Of a stretch of 64,000 nucleotides of DNA, positions 42,384-51,262 are shown piece by piece (the stretch's first letter is position 1; each line of letters opens with the position of its first letter). A program made the position numbers and the translations under genes. The stretch lies in NCBI GenBank assembly GCA_964291445.2, contig OZ219862.1, forward strand, positions 434,001 through 498,000, given 5' to 3'. The stretch is from JAPOXR01 sp964291445 (lineage in GTDB: Bacteria; Pseudomonadota; Alphaproteobacteria; Rhodobacterales; Rhodobacteraceae). A model generated the notes under the pieces. It did no database searches and was not told the origin of the DNA. It was given only the letters and a program-made list of their open reading frames with translations.

Positions 42384-43880
42384 ATGATACGCAGCGGCGC
42401 ACAGTATCTCGATTCAATCCGCGACGGCCGGGTGGTCTACATGAATGGCGACCGGGTCCGGGATGTGCCCAACCATCCGATGTTCAAGCCCATCGTCGAA
42501 ATCCGGGCCCGGATCTACGACATGCAGCATCACCCGGACACGGCGTCGCACATGACCTACTGGGAGGATGGCGAGTTTCATGCCATCGGCGTGAAACTGC
42601 CGCAATCACAGCAGGATTGGTGGAACAAGCGATATGCGACCAACAAGGTATTCGAGGAAATTGGCGGCGTCGTCACCCGCGTTGGCGACGAGACCGTGGG
42701 CGAAATGTGGTCGCTTTATGATGGCCAGGACGTTCTCAACGAGGTCGATCCGCAATTCTCCGAGAATATCCGCAACCATATCGACCGTGTCATTCGTGCC
42801 GACCCGTTCCATGTCTCGGCCAATACCGACCCCAAGGGCGATCGCTCGAAGCCGCCCCAGGAGCAGGATCCGGACATGCTGTTGCATGTTGTCGGCGAAT
42901 CATCGGAGGGAATCATTGTCCGCGGCGCCAAGTTCGAAACCGCGGCCCCCTATGCCAACCAGGCCTTCACCAAGCCGACGATTGCCAATTGGGGCAACGA
43001 GGCCTATTCCGATTATGCCGTCGGATTCATCTGCGACCTGGGCACGCCCGGCATCAGGATGATCTGCCGCACCGGGTTTGCCGGCCGCGCCCCGGAAGCC
43101 GACTACCCGCTTGCCAACCGATTCGACGAGGTGGACAGCCTGGTCATTTTCGACAATGTCGTCATTCCCTGGGAAAACGTCCTCTTCTACCGGCACACCA
43201 GGGCGGCCGCCTTCATCCGCGCCACCCTGCACCGGTATTCGGCCTTTGCATTCGTGCAGCGCAGCCTCGCCTTCGCCGACATGATGATCGGGGCGGCATT
43301 GTGGAATGTTCGCCAGACCGGCCTCGACAAGCAGCCGGCAGTGCAGGAGAAACTGGCCAGGCTCGCCGTCTACCGTGAAGGAATCAATGCCCATCTGACC
43401 GCCGCCATCGCCCTGGCAGAGCCAAGCCCGGGCGGCTTGCTGATGCCCAACCAGTCGCTGCTCTATACCGGCCGGGTTCACGCCTGCTCTCAATGCCACG
43501 AAATGGTCCATATTGCCCGAGAGCTCTGTGGCGGCCAGATCTGCGTCACCCCGGACCAGGCCTGCTTCGAGGATGGCGAATCCGGCCCGTGGCTGCAGAA
43601 ATTCTACACCATCAACGAGAACTGGGTCGCCGAGGATCGCCGCAAGCTGCTGGCCTTCGCCCGGGACCTGCTCAATTCCGACTATGCTGGCCACAGGCTG
43701 ACCTTCCAGCTCTTTGCCCAGTCGCCACCCTTCGCCCATCTCGGTGCCGTCTACCGGAATTTTGGCTGGGACGGGCCACTTGACCTGGTGAAGAGCTCGG
43801 CCGGGCTGTCCGACCGGGTCCTGGATGGCGGCAAACTCGAGGGCTGGCTCGAATCGCAGGCGCATGAAGACATGTTCTGA
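42384..43880 (+). CDS. 4-hydroxyphenylacetate 3-monooxygenase oxygenase-type flavoprotein (HpaB family)
   Basis: A 498-residue acyl-CoA-dehydrogenase-like protein of the HpaB/PvcC/4-hydroxybutyryl-CoA dehydratase family. It starts at ATG 42384. Blocks include SGAQYLDSIRDGRVVYMNGD, the N-terminal signature, WENVLFYRHTRAAAFIRATL, and RELCGGQICVTPDQACFED. Most members are FADH2-using monooxygenases of phenols or N-heterocycles that need a flavin reductase. The next gene encodes one, so monooxygenase is the likelier function. It heads the operon continuing to the DUF1028 gene. Confidence 0.88.
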   Translation: MIRSGAQYLDSIRDGRVVYMNGDRVRDVPNHPMFKPIVEIRARIYDMQHHPDTASHMTYWEDGEFHAIGVKLPQSQQDWWNKRYATNKVFEEIGGVVTRVGDETVGEMWSLYDGQDVLNEVDPQFSENIRNHIDRVIRADPFHVSANTDPKGDRSKPPQEQDPDMLLHVVGESSEGIIVRGAKFETAAPYANQAFTKPTIANWGNEAYSDYAVGFICDLGTPGIRMICRTGFAGRAPEADYPLANRFDEVDSLVIFDNVVIPWENVLFYRHTRAAAFIRATLHRYSAFAFVQRSLAFADMMIGAALWNVRQTGLDKQPAVQEKLARLAVYREGINAHLTAAIALAEPSPGGLLMPNQSLLYTGRVHACSQCHEMVHIARELCGGQICVTPDQACFEDGESGPWLQKFYTINENWVAEDRRKLLAFARDLLNSDYAGHRLTFQLFAQSPPFAHLGAVYRNFGWDGPLDLVKSSAGLSDRVLDGGKLEGWLESQAHEDMF

Positions 43881-43931
43881 CCGAGGGCTTCGGACAACAC
43901 CCATTCATTGAGCGCGACCGGACACAGATCG

Positions 43932-45116
43932 ATGGCAGCAGATGCGCAGGGCAGCAGAGAGCGGTTCATTTCCGGGATGAGCCATGCTGCAAATACCGTC
44001 AGCGTGGTGACGACTGACGGGCCATCCGGGCGGTTCGGGGTGACGGTGTCATCCATGTCATCGGTCTCCGCCGACAGCAGCATGCCGACCTTGCTGGTTT
44101 GCGTTCACAATCTCAGCCCGGCCTGCAGCGCAATTCTCGAGAATGGCGTCTTTTGCGTCAACCTGCTGCGCGATGACCAGGCTTATATCGCCGATACCTT
44201 TGCCGGCAGGATCCTGCCCGAAGGCGGCGACAAGTTCTCCTGCGCGATGTGGGTGACGGGAGGGACCGGCTCGCCGCTGATCGCCGATCACCTGGTGGCC
44301 TTCGACTGCAGACTTGCCCACAGCTTCCAGGTCGGCAGTCACCTGATCTTTGTCGGCCATGTCGAGGATACGAGAATTCGCACCGGCCATGCCCCGCTGA
44401 TCTATTCCAACCGCGGCTACGGAACCCCGCAGCGGCTCGACCGTGCGGCAATTCCCAGCCATGACGAGACCGCCGGCAGCCTCAATATCGGCTGCTTCTT
44501 CACCTTTGCCCCCAACTACCTGCCGCAACTGGTTTCGCGGCTGGATCACGAGGTTCCGGGGGTCGATGTCGCCCTGGTGGTCGGCCACCAGGCGCAGGTG
44601 CTGGAGGCGTTGCGATCGGGCACGTGCGAGATGGCGTTAACCTATGATCTGCAGCTGGGCCAGGAAATCAACATGGAAACCCTGGGCCTGGCCCGGCCAT
44701 ACGCCCTGCTTCCGGCCGAGCACGAGCTGGCATCCTCCTCGACGGTCTCCCTGCATGACTTGGCCGAATTGCCGATGATCCTGCTGCAGCGCCCGCCGAG
44801 CGAACAGTATTTTGCCGGCCTGTTCCGGGAGTTGGGCCTCGAGCCGAATATCCGGTTTCGGACTCCCTCCTTCGAGATGTTGCGCGGTTTCGTTGGCCGC
44901 GGGCTGGGTTACAGCATCCTGATAACCCGCCCGGCCACCAGCATCACCTATGACGGGTCGTCCGTGGTGGCGGTGCGCCTTGCCGAGGAGGTGCCGCCCG
45001 GCCGGGTCGTGCTGGCAACCGTCAGCGAGCGGGAGCTGAGCCCGGTCGCGGCGCGATTTGCCGGCATATGCAGGGGTTTCTTCCAGGAATTGTCCATCGG
45101 AGCAGACATGCCATGA
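43932..45116 (+). CDS. flavin reductase fused to LysR-type effector-binding domain
   Basis: A 394-residue fusion. Residues ~10-165 are an HpaC-like flavin reductase: FISGMSHAANTVSVVTTDGP, GVTVSSMSSVSADSSMPTLL, and AFDCRLAHSFQVGSHLIFVG. Residues ~185-390 match the periplasmic-binding-like co-inducer domain of LysR regulators: GCFFTFAPNYLPQLVSRL, VDVALVVGHQAQVLEALRSG and EMLRGFVGRGLGYSIL. No helix-turn-helix is present, so it is not a DNA-binding regulator. It would supply reduced flavin to the HpaB-like enzyme, perhaps gated by a bound small molecule (inference). TTG 43908 is an alternative start. Confidence 0.85.
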   Translation: MAADAQGSRERFISGMSHAANTVSVVTTDGPSGRFGVTVSSMSSVSADSSMPTLLVCVHNLSPACSAILENGVFCVNLLRDDQAYIADTFAGRILPEGGDKFSCAMWVTGGTGSPLIADHLVAFDCRLAHSFQVGSHLIFVGHVEDTRIRTGHAPLIYSNRGYGTPQRLDRAAIPSHDETAGSLNIGCFFTFAPNYLPQLVSRLDHEVPGVDVALVVGHQAQVLEALRSGTCEMALTYDLQLGQEINMETLGLARPYALLPAEHELASSSTVSLHDLAELPMILLQRPPSEQYFAGLFRELGLEPNIRFRTPSFEMLRGFVGRGLGYSILITRPATSITYDGSSVVAVRLAEEVPPGRVVLATVSERELSPVAARFAGICRGFFQELSIGADMP

Positions 45117-45532
45117 TCCATACCAGAATTCGCCCCTTCAACACCCGCGACACCTATCCCGAACAGGCGCTCGACAATGATCTCTGCCAGGCTGTCATTG
45201 CATCCGGCAAGACGGTGTTCCTGCGTGGACAGGTCTCCCAGGACTTGGAGACGAGGGAGAGCCTGCATGCTGGGGACGCCCGGCTGCAGACCCGAAAGAC
45301 CATGGACAATATCGAGATGCTGCTCGGTGAAGCCGGAAGCTGCCTGGCGCATATCTGCAGGATCGTCGTCTATCTCACCGATATCCGCCACCGGGACGAT
45401 GTGTACCAGGAGATGGGCGCCCGACTGGCCGGCGTGTTTCCCTGCTCGACCGGATTGGTGGTTCAGGCCCTGGCCCGCCCCGAATGGCTGGTCGAGATCG
45501 AAGTGACCGCGGTCATTCCCGATAGGAAGTGA
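45113..45532 (+). CDS. RidA family protein
   Basis: A 139-residue RidA/YjgF/UK114-fold protein. Its ATG overlaps the previous stop (ATGA). Features include VFLRGQVSQDLETRES, the conserved helix TRKTMDNIEMLLGEAGS, and the C-terminal ARPEWLVEIEVTAVIP, whose Arg binds the substrate carboxylate in this family. RidA proteins hydrolyse enamine/imine intermediates; family members in catabolic clusters often act on pathway-specific imines. Consistent with an amine- or N-heterocycle-degrading operon. Confidence 0.92.
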   Translation: MIHTRIRPFNTRDTYPEQALDNDLCQAVIASGKTVFLRGQVSQDLETRESLHAGDARLQTRKTMDNIEMLLGEAGSCLAHICRIVVYLTDIRHRDDVYQEMGARLAGVFPCSTGLVVQALARPEWLVEIEVTAVIPDRK

Positions 45533-45536
45533 GATC

Positions 45537-46217
45537 ATGACCTTCTCCGTCCTCGGACATTGCAACCGGACCGGCATGCTGGGCGTTGCGGTGACCACCT
45601 CGTCAATCTGCGTTGGCGCCCGCTGCCCCTGGGTTCGGGCCGGGATTGGCGCGGTGTCGACCCAGAATGTCACCCTGCCCTCGATCGGACCCATGGTGCT
45701 CGACCAGATCGGCCATGGCATGAGCGCTGGCCAGGCAATCGACCAGGTGATCGGCCGAATCGAGCATCGGGAATACCGGCAGGTGGCGGCAATCGACAAT
45801 CGGGGACGGGGCGGCATCTACAGCGGCGACAAGACGCTTGGCACCCATGCCGCGACAATCGGCAACCATTGCGTGGCTGCCGGCAACCTCCTGAGAGATT
45901 CCGGCCTGCCGGACGCCCTGGTCGAGCGATTTCATGGCCTGGCAGGCAGCCACCTGGCCGAAAGATTGTTGTCGTCGCTCGAGGCCGGTATCCACGAGGC
46001 CGGAGGGGAGGAAGGCCCTGTTCATTCGGCGGCGTTGCTGGTTCATTCCGATCATGGCTGGCCACTCGTTGACTTGCGGGTGGATTGGGACGAGTCCGAC
46101 CCGGTCGGGGCGCTGCGGGCGCTCTGGACCGATTACGAGCCGCAAATGAACGATTACGTGCTGCGGGCACTCGACCCGGCGCAGGCACCGAGCTACGGCG
46201 TGCCGGGCGACGAGTAG
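45537..46217 (+). CDS. DUF1028 family protein (Ntn-hydrolase-like fold)
   Basis: A 226-residue DUF1028 protein. It starts MTFSVLGHCNRTGMLGVAVT, with SSICVGARCPWVRAGIGAVS TQN following and a GGIYSGDKTLGTHAATIG-type segment, all typical of the family. The biochemical role is unknown to me. Members are often found with RidA and aromatic or amino-compound catabolic genes, as here. It begins 4 nt after the RidA stop and ends the operon. Confidence 0.9.
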   Translation: MTFSVLGHCNRTGMLGVAVTTSSICVGARCPWVRAGIGAVSTQNVTLPSIGPMVLDQIGHGMSAGQAIDQVIGRIEHREYRQVAAIDNRGRGGIYSGDKTLGTHAATIGNHCVAAGNLLRDSGLPDALVERFHGLAGSHLAERLLSSLEAGIHEAGGEEGPVHSAALLVHSDHGWPLVDLRVDWDESDPVGALRALWTDYEPQMNDYVLRALDPAQAPSYGVPGDE

Positions 46218-46310
46218 TGCTGGCCGTCGGCCGGCCCGTGTCGTCGCCATATTGAGCCGGTATGGCACGACGGCCAGGCCCGAATGCGGGTGCTTGGCCT
46301 CCGGGCGGTA

Positions 46311-48386
46311 TCAGTTGGCCAGTTCCGCGATTTCTCGCTTGAATGGCACCGCGTCCGGGTCCGCAGGCGGGCCGTCCAATTCCTCGGCGTAGCGCCTCCC
46401 GGCATAGACGGCATGGGCAATCGTCGCCGGCGCCTCGGCATCGCCGATGACATCCACCCTGTCGATGCCGTGATCAGCCCAGCGATCCGCGGCCGCCAGC
46501 AGATCCCGGTAGAACCGATCACGCGGCGTCCGGCTGGTCACCAGCAGCAGGCAGCCGGCCTCGATGTCGCGGGCGGCGCCGGTATAGTTGCAGGCCAGCC
46601 GCACCCTGCCGCCGGTGGTGGCGGTAAGCACCGAATTGGCCATGATCGATATGCCGGCCTCGAGCAGGCGCTTCTGGATGAAATGCTGCTCCATGGTGTT
46701 GCGGGTCCATGTCGATACCTCGACCGCCGGCGTCGAATAGACGACATCATGGCCCTGCGAGGCCATGAGTTCGGCCAGCACACCGCCCATGTAGTAGTGA
46801 TCGTCATCCCAGATCACCACCGGGCCGCTGGCCGGCCGTTCCCCCTCCATTACCTGGTCCGGCGTCAGGACCGGGACGCTGCCATCAAGCTCGACCGGCC
46901 GGGTCCAGTGATGGCCGACGCCATCACTGCGCCAGTCGCAGCCGGTCGCCACCACCACGCGCCGGTAGTCCAGCTCGAGGACATCGCCGGCGGCCAGCGC
47001 CGAGCCGGGAAAGATCTCGACATTGGGCAGGGCGTGGAGTTGCTGGACCCGGTAATCCCTGACCCGGATCCATGCCGCCAGCCCTGGCAGCGCCGATTCC
47101 CGGGCCACCCGCCCGCCAAGCTCCCTGTCCCGTTCGCACAACGCAACCTCGTAGCCGCGTTTGCCCAGCATCTGGGCACATTCAAGCCCGGCCGGCCCGG
47201 CACCGACGACCAGGACCGGCATCGCCGATTCCCTCGGGCGGATGTATTCCGGGTGCCAACCGCGGCGCCACTCCTCGCCCATGGAGGGGTTTTGCGTGCA
47301 CCTGATCGGCGACATGGTGAAGTCGCCGGAAACGCAGATGTTGCAACCGATGCATTCACGAATGTCTTCCAGCCGGTTCTCCTCGATCTTTCTTGGCAGG
47401 AACGGATCGGCAATGGACGGGCGGGCACAGCCGATCAGGTCGAGAACGCCTTTCCTGACCAGCGATGCCATCCGGTCGGGCGAGGTGTAGCGGCCTACGC
47501 CGACCACCGGTTTCGTGGTCAGGTTCTTGACATTGGCAATATACGGCTCCTGGCCGCCTTCCGGACCGAACCGTGAGGTCTGGCTGTCATTTTCCCAGCC
47601 GGCCAGGCAGACATCCCACAGATCGGGAATCTCGGCCAGCATGCCGATCATGTCCTCGACCTCGGCCTGCTCCAGGCCGTCCGGGCCCATGAGCTCGTCC
47701 ATGGAGATGCGGCAGGGAACTGCGCAGCCGTCGCCGACCGCTTCCCTGGTATCGGTCAGGATTTCGCGGAGCAGCCGCACCCGGTTCTCAAGCGTGCCGC
47801 CATATTCGTCGGTGCGGTGATTGTAGCGCCGGGAGAGGAAATGGTGAAAGAAACCGAGCGCATGCCCGGCATAGACATAGACCAGGTCGAATCCCGCCTT
47901 CTTTCCCCGCAGGGCGGCATTCCGGTGCCAGCGCCTGACATCGGCGATATCCTTGCGACCCATCTGCCTTGCCTGGACCGGGTCATAGGTGAAACTGGCA
48001 ACAGGCATGGCAGTGGGCGCCATCGGCACTTCCCGGCCGTAGAGATTGGGGCCGTTGAGGCCGTTATAGGCAAGCTCGATTCCGGCCAGCGAGTCATGCT
48101 GGTGAATCCGCTCGGCCATGCGGGCCAACATCGGGATGTCCCGGTCATCCCAGATCCGCAACTCGATGAAGGGGTTGATGTCGGAACTGGCATGGATCTC
48201 GACCTGCTCGGTGCAGACGACCGCCCAGCCACCCTCGGCCTTCACCCCGCGCATATGGGCAAGGCTGGTCGGGTCACGGTAGCCCATGCCGTTGCAATGC
48301 GGCACCTGGTAGAACCGGTTCCTCGCGGTTACCGGCCCGATCCGGACCGGCTCGAACAGGATGGCATAGCGCGGGTCGATGGTCAT
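46311..48386 (-). CDS. trimethylamine/dimethylamine dehydrogenase-type FMN oxidoreductase
   Basis: About 691 residues from ATG 48386; ATG 48437 (4 nt after the upstream stop) is an alternative. The N-terminal TIM barrel starts DPRYAILFEPVRIGPVTARN. VPHCNG holds the Cys that covalently binds FMN in trimethylamine dehydrogenase. The 4Fe-4S site is CIGCNICVSGDF...RCTQNP, followed by GEEWRRGWHPEYIRP as in that enzyme. The C-terminal part has ADP/NAD-binding folds (VLVVGAGPAGLECAQMLGKR). It oxidatively demethylates a methylated amine or a related substrate. It follows the polyamine-type importer on the same strand, suggesting import then oxidation. Confidence 0.88.
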   Translation of the reverse strand: MTIDPRYAILFEPVRIGPVTARNRFYQVPHCNGMGYRDPTSLAHMRGVKAEGGWAVVCTEQVEIHASSDINPFIELRIWDDRDIPMLARMAERIHQHDSLAGIELAYNGLNGPNLYGREVPMAPTAMPVASFTYDPVQARQMGRKDIADVRRWHRNAALRGKKAGFDLVYVYAGHALGFFHHFLSRRYNHRTDEYGGTLENRVRLLREILTDTREAVGDGCAVPCRISMDELMGPDGLEQAEVEDMIGMLAEIPDLWDVCLAGWENDSQTSRFGPEGGQEPYIANVKNLTTKPVVGVGRYTSPDRMASLVRKGVLDLIGCARPSIADPFLPRKIEENRLEDIRECIGCNICVSGDFTMSPIRCTQNPSMGEEWRRGWHPEYIRPRESAMPVLVVGAGPAGLECAQMLGKRGYEVALCERDRELGGRVARESALPGLAAWIRVRDYRVQQLHALPNVEIFPGSALAAGDVLELDYRRVVVATGCDWRSDGVGHHWTRPVELDGSVPVLTPDQVMEGERPASGPVVIWDDDHYYMGGVLAELMASQGHDVVYSTPAVEVSTWTRNTMEQHFIQKRLLEAGISIMANSVLTATTGGRVRLACNYTGAARDIEAGCLLLVTSRTPRDRFYRDLLAAADRWADHGIDRVDVIGDAEAPATIAHAVYAGRRYAEELDGPPADPDAVPFKREIAELAN

Positions 48387-48441
48387 GCTGCTGCCGGAAA
48401 TGTCGGCGGGGCGGCAGATCACCGGCCCCGCCGCCATGACA

Positions 48442-49473
48442 CTACTTCTTCAGGCGGGTCCAGACGGCGTCGTAGACTTCCTGGGTTGCCTGGTCGCAGA
48501 CCTGGACAAAGGTTCCGGCCGGCGCGTCGGCTGGCGGAATCGATTCCGGCTGCTCCTTCAGATCGGCATCAAGCAGGTCGCTGACGCCCATCACCCCGGC
48601 GCTGTAGCGGGCATAGTTGGTCACCGCCGCCACGTTTTCCGGCTCCAGCAGGAAATCCATGAATTTCAGGGCGCTGTCCCGGTTCGGCGCATCCTTGAGC
48701 AGCACCACGTTGTCCATCCAGACGATCAGCCCCTCCCGCGGGTACGAATACTCGATATTGGCGCCCTCTGCCCTGGCCTTGGCGGAAAACCCGTTCCAGA
48801 TCATCCCGACCGCGGCATCGCCGGATACCAGCACGTCCTTGGCCCCGTCGGAATTGAAGGATGCCCAGTGCAGCTTGGCATTCTGCAGCAGGTCGTCAAG
48901 CGCCTGCAGGTTGGCACGATCGGTGCTGCATTGCGGGATACCGAGGTGAAGTGATGCCAGCAGCAGCACCTCGCCCTGGGAATCGAGGACATTGATCTTG
49001 CCCTTCAGCTCGTCGGGTGGATCAAAGATGATCGACGTGGTCCGAATGTCACCGGAATAGACATCCCGGTTGACCGAAAAGCTGGTTGAGCCCCATTGAT
49101 AGGGAATCGAATGCTGCCGGCCCATGTCAAAGGGAACATCGAGCCATTGCTGCTCGATATTGCCGAGATTGGCCAACTCGCCCTCGGCGATGGTGTCGAG
49201 CATGCCTTCGCCGATCATGATTTCGACCATGTAGTCGCCGGGAACCGCCACATCGTAGCTTCCCAGCTTGCCGGCCTTCAAATTGGCGAGCATGGCCTCG
49301 TTTGAATCGAAGGTGTCCATGGTCACCTCGATCCCGGTCTCGTCGGTGAACTTGGCCAGCAATTCATCGGGAATGTACTCGAACCAGTGGTAGATCGACA
49401 GCCTCCCCTCCGCGCCCGCAGACCCGGCCGACACCAGCAGGGCCGCGCTCACTCCGGTCAACAGTTTTTTCAT
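48442..49473 (-). CDS. polyamine-type ABC transporter substrate-binding protein (PotF/PotD)
   Basis: A 343-residue periplasmic protein from ATG 49473 (AGGAGAAGG site). It has signal peptide MKKLLTGVSAALLVSAGSAG, then the PotD/PotF hallmark LSIYHWFEYIPDELLAKF and YDVAVPGDYMVEIM. It resembles spermidine/putrescine-binding proteins, but relatives bind other cationic amines. A frame 18 codons longer is unsupported. It is the fourth gene of the potA-potB-potC-SBP operon, unusual in that the binding protein comes last. Confidence 0.93.
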   Translation of the reverse strand: MKKLLTGVSAALLVSAGSAGAEGRLSIYHWFEYIPDELLAKFTDETGIEVTMDTFDSNEAMLANLKAGKLGSYDVAVPGDYMVEIMIGEGMLDTIAEGELANLGNIEQQWLDVPFDMGRQHSIPYQWGSTSFSVNRDVYSGDIRTTSIIFDPPDELKGKINVLDSQGEVLLLASLHLGIPQCSTDRANLQALDDLLQNAKLHWASFNSDGAKDVLVSGDAAVGMIWNGFSAKARAEGANIEYSYPREGLIVWMDNVVLLKDAPNRDSALKFMDFLLEPENVAAVTNYARYSAGVMGVSDLLDADLKEQPESIPPADAPAGTFVQVCDQATQEVYDAVWTRLKK

Positions 49474-49523
49474 CGGATCCTTCTCCTTTTTCGTCGCCGG
49501 CGGCACGGGATGCCCCGGCTCCG

Positions 49524-50339
49524 TCATGTGTTCTGGCGCCGGTTTCCCAGGCGGCCAACCAGGTAGAACAAACTGACCAACAGGCCGGATGTCAACAGCA
49601 ACAGTGTCGACAGCGCCATGATGTTGGGCTTGATCCCCTGCTTGATCGATCCGAAGATCGCCGTCGGCAAGGTCTCGACGCCGGCACCCTTGACAAAATT
49701 GGTGATGATGAAATCATCCAGCGAGATGATGAATGCGAGCAGGAATCCGGCAAGGATTCCCGGGATCATCAATGGAAGCAGGATGTGGACGAAGACCTGC
49801 ATCCGGTTGGCATAGAGATCCTGCGCCGCCTCCTCGAAGACCTGTTCGATTCCCTGCAACCTGGCGGCGATCGGCAGGAATGCGAATGGAATGCAGAAGA
49901 CGATATGGGCGACGAGAATGGACGAGTAACCGAGAACAAAGCCGATGGCGCTGAAGAAGATGAGGGTGGCGACCGCGGTGACGATCTCGGGAACCATGAT
50001 CGGCATGGTCAGCAACCCGAAACTGAGCACCTTACCGCGAAAATTGCCACCACGCACCATTCCGATTGCCGCCGCGGTGGCGATGGCAGTGGACACGGTG
50101 GCGGCGATGGTGGCGATGGATAGCGAGTTCCAGGCCGCCGACTTGAACTTGGCCGATTCGATTCCGAAGAAGATGTCGTGATACCATCGCAGGCTGAACC
50201 CGCCCCACCGGGTAATCGACTGCGATTCGTTGAAACTGTAGCCCATGACCACCAGCAATGGCGCGTAGAGGACCACCAGGCACAGCAGGGTGATGGCCAG
50301 GAATCCCGGGTAGCGCCTGATGTCGTGGCGGCGGGCCAT
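49524..50339 (-). CDS. polyamine-type ABC transporter permease (PotC/PotI)
   Basis: A 271-residue inner-membrane permease with about six helices. The EAA loop VFEEAAQDLYANRMQVFVHI is present, then LPLMIPGILAGFLLAF and SLDDFIITNFVKGAGVETLP, a PotC/PotI signature. Its ATG overlaps the last base of the PotB-type stop. It forms the heterodimeric channel with that protein. Confidence 0.93.
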   Translation of the reverse strand: MARRHDIRRYPGFLAITLLCLVVLYAPLLVVMGYSFNESQSITRWGGFSLRWYHDIFFGIESAKFKSAAWNSLSIATIAATVSTAIATAAAIGMVRGGNFRGKVLSFGLLTMPIMVPEIVTAVATLIFFSAIGFVLGYSSILVAHIVFCIPFAFLPIAARLQGIEQVFEEAAQDLYANRMQVFVHILLPLMIPGILAGFLLAFIISLDDFIITNFVKGAGVETLPTAIFGSIKQGIKPNIMALSTLLLLTSGLLVSLFYLVGRLGNRRQNT

Positions 50340-51262
50340 TACCTGGTCTCGGCCTGGGTTTGCTGGCGGGCATAGAACATCAAGGCCACCAGGACCATCG
50401 ACAGCAGAATCATCGCCGCCGCCGCGCCGAACGGCCAGTTCCCGGCATTGCCCTTGAACTGCTCCTCGATCAACGAGCCGATCATGAAATTCCTGGCGCC
50501 GCCCAGCAGGTCGGGAGCCAGGAATGCCCCCAGGCTGGGTACGAACACCAGGATGCAGCCGGCAATGATTCCCGGCCGTACCACCGGCAGCAGCACCCTG
50601 GACAGGATGGTCCAGCGTTCGGCGTAGAGATCGGCCGCCGCCTCCGACAACGAAAAATCATAGCGCTCGACCGAGGCATAGACCGGCAGCACCATGAATG
50701 GCAGATAGGAGTAGAACAGGCCAAGCTGAACCGCCAGGCCGGTATTGACCAGCGCCAGCGGCTCGGCAATCACCCCCATTGCCAGCAGCAACTCGTTGAG
50801 CGGTCCGTTATCCCTGATCAGGAACTTCATCGACACGGTACGAATCAGGAGGTTGACCCAATAGGGAACGGTGACCAGGAACAGCCAGACCGATCGCTGG
50901 CTGGCCGGCCGGGTGGCAATGAAATAGGCGGTGGGAAACCCGATCAGCAGGCACAGCGCCGTCGCCATCGTGGCCTGCAGGATCGAGCGGGCAAAGATGG
51001 TGATGTAGGTCCACTCGATCTGCGGCGGATCATCCCCGAACAGGCCGCGGTTGAAAACGAACTGGTCGTAGGCGGCGAAGGTGAACTCCCAAATCACGCC
51101 GCCGCGGAATTCCTTGGTCAGGAAGGAAAACACCAGCATCAGCAGCACCGGGATCAGCAGGAACCAGCCGATGGTCAACCATGCCGGCAGCAGCAACGCC
51201 GTCCTGATCGGCCGGAATATGCCCGACCGGCCCTGGTCGCCCCTGGCCTGGCCGCCCATCAT
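50339..51262 (-). CDS. polyamine-type ABC transporter permease (PotB/PotH)
   Basis: A 307-residue permease. The first helix is around LLLPAWLTIGWFLLIPVLLM. EAA loop LSEAAADLYAERWTILSRVL is followed by LPVVRPGIIAGCILVFVPS and FLAPDLLGGARNFMIGSLI, a PotB/PotH pattern. ATG 51262 overlaps the stop of the ATPase gene (ATGA); ATG 51259 is directly after it. Confidence 0.93.
   Translation of the reverse strand: MMGGQARGDQGRSGIFRPIRTALLLPAWLTIGWFLLIPVLLMLVFSFLTKEFRGGVIWEFTFAAYDQFVFNRGLFGDDPPQIEWTYITIFARSILQATMATALCLLIGFPTAYFIATRPASQRSVWLFLVTVPYWVNLLIRTVSMKFLIRDNGPLNELLLAMGVIAEPLALVNTGLAVQLGLFYSYLPFMVLPVYASVERYDFSLSEAAADLYAERWTILSRVLLPVVRPGIIAGCILVFVPSLGAFLAPDLLGGARNFMIGSLIEEQFKGNAGNWPFGAAAAMILLSMVLVALMFYARQQTQAETR

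Noticed and set aside
46284..47576. 430-codon plus-strand frame opposite the trimethylamine-dehydrogenase-like gene
   Set aside because: Low-complexity His/Arg/Pro composition and full overlap with a strongly supported enzyme.
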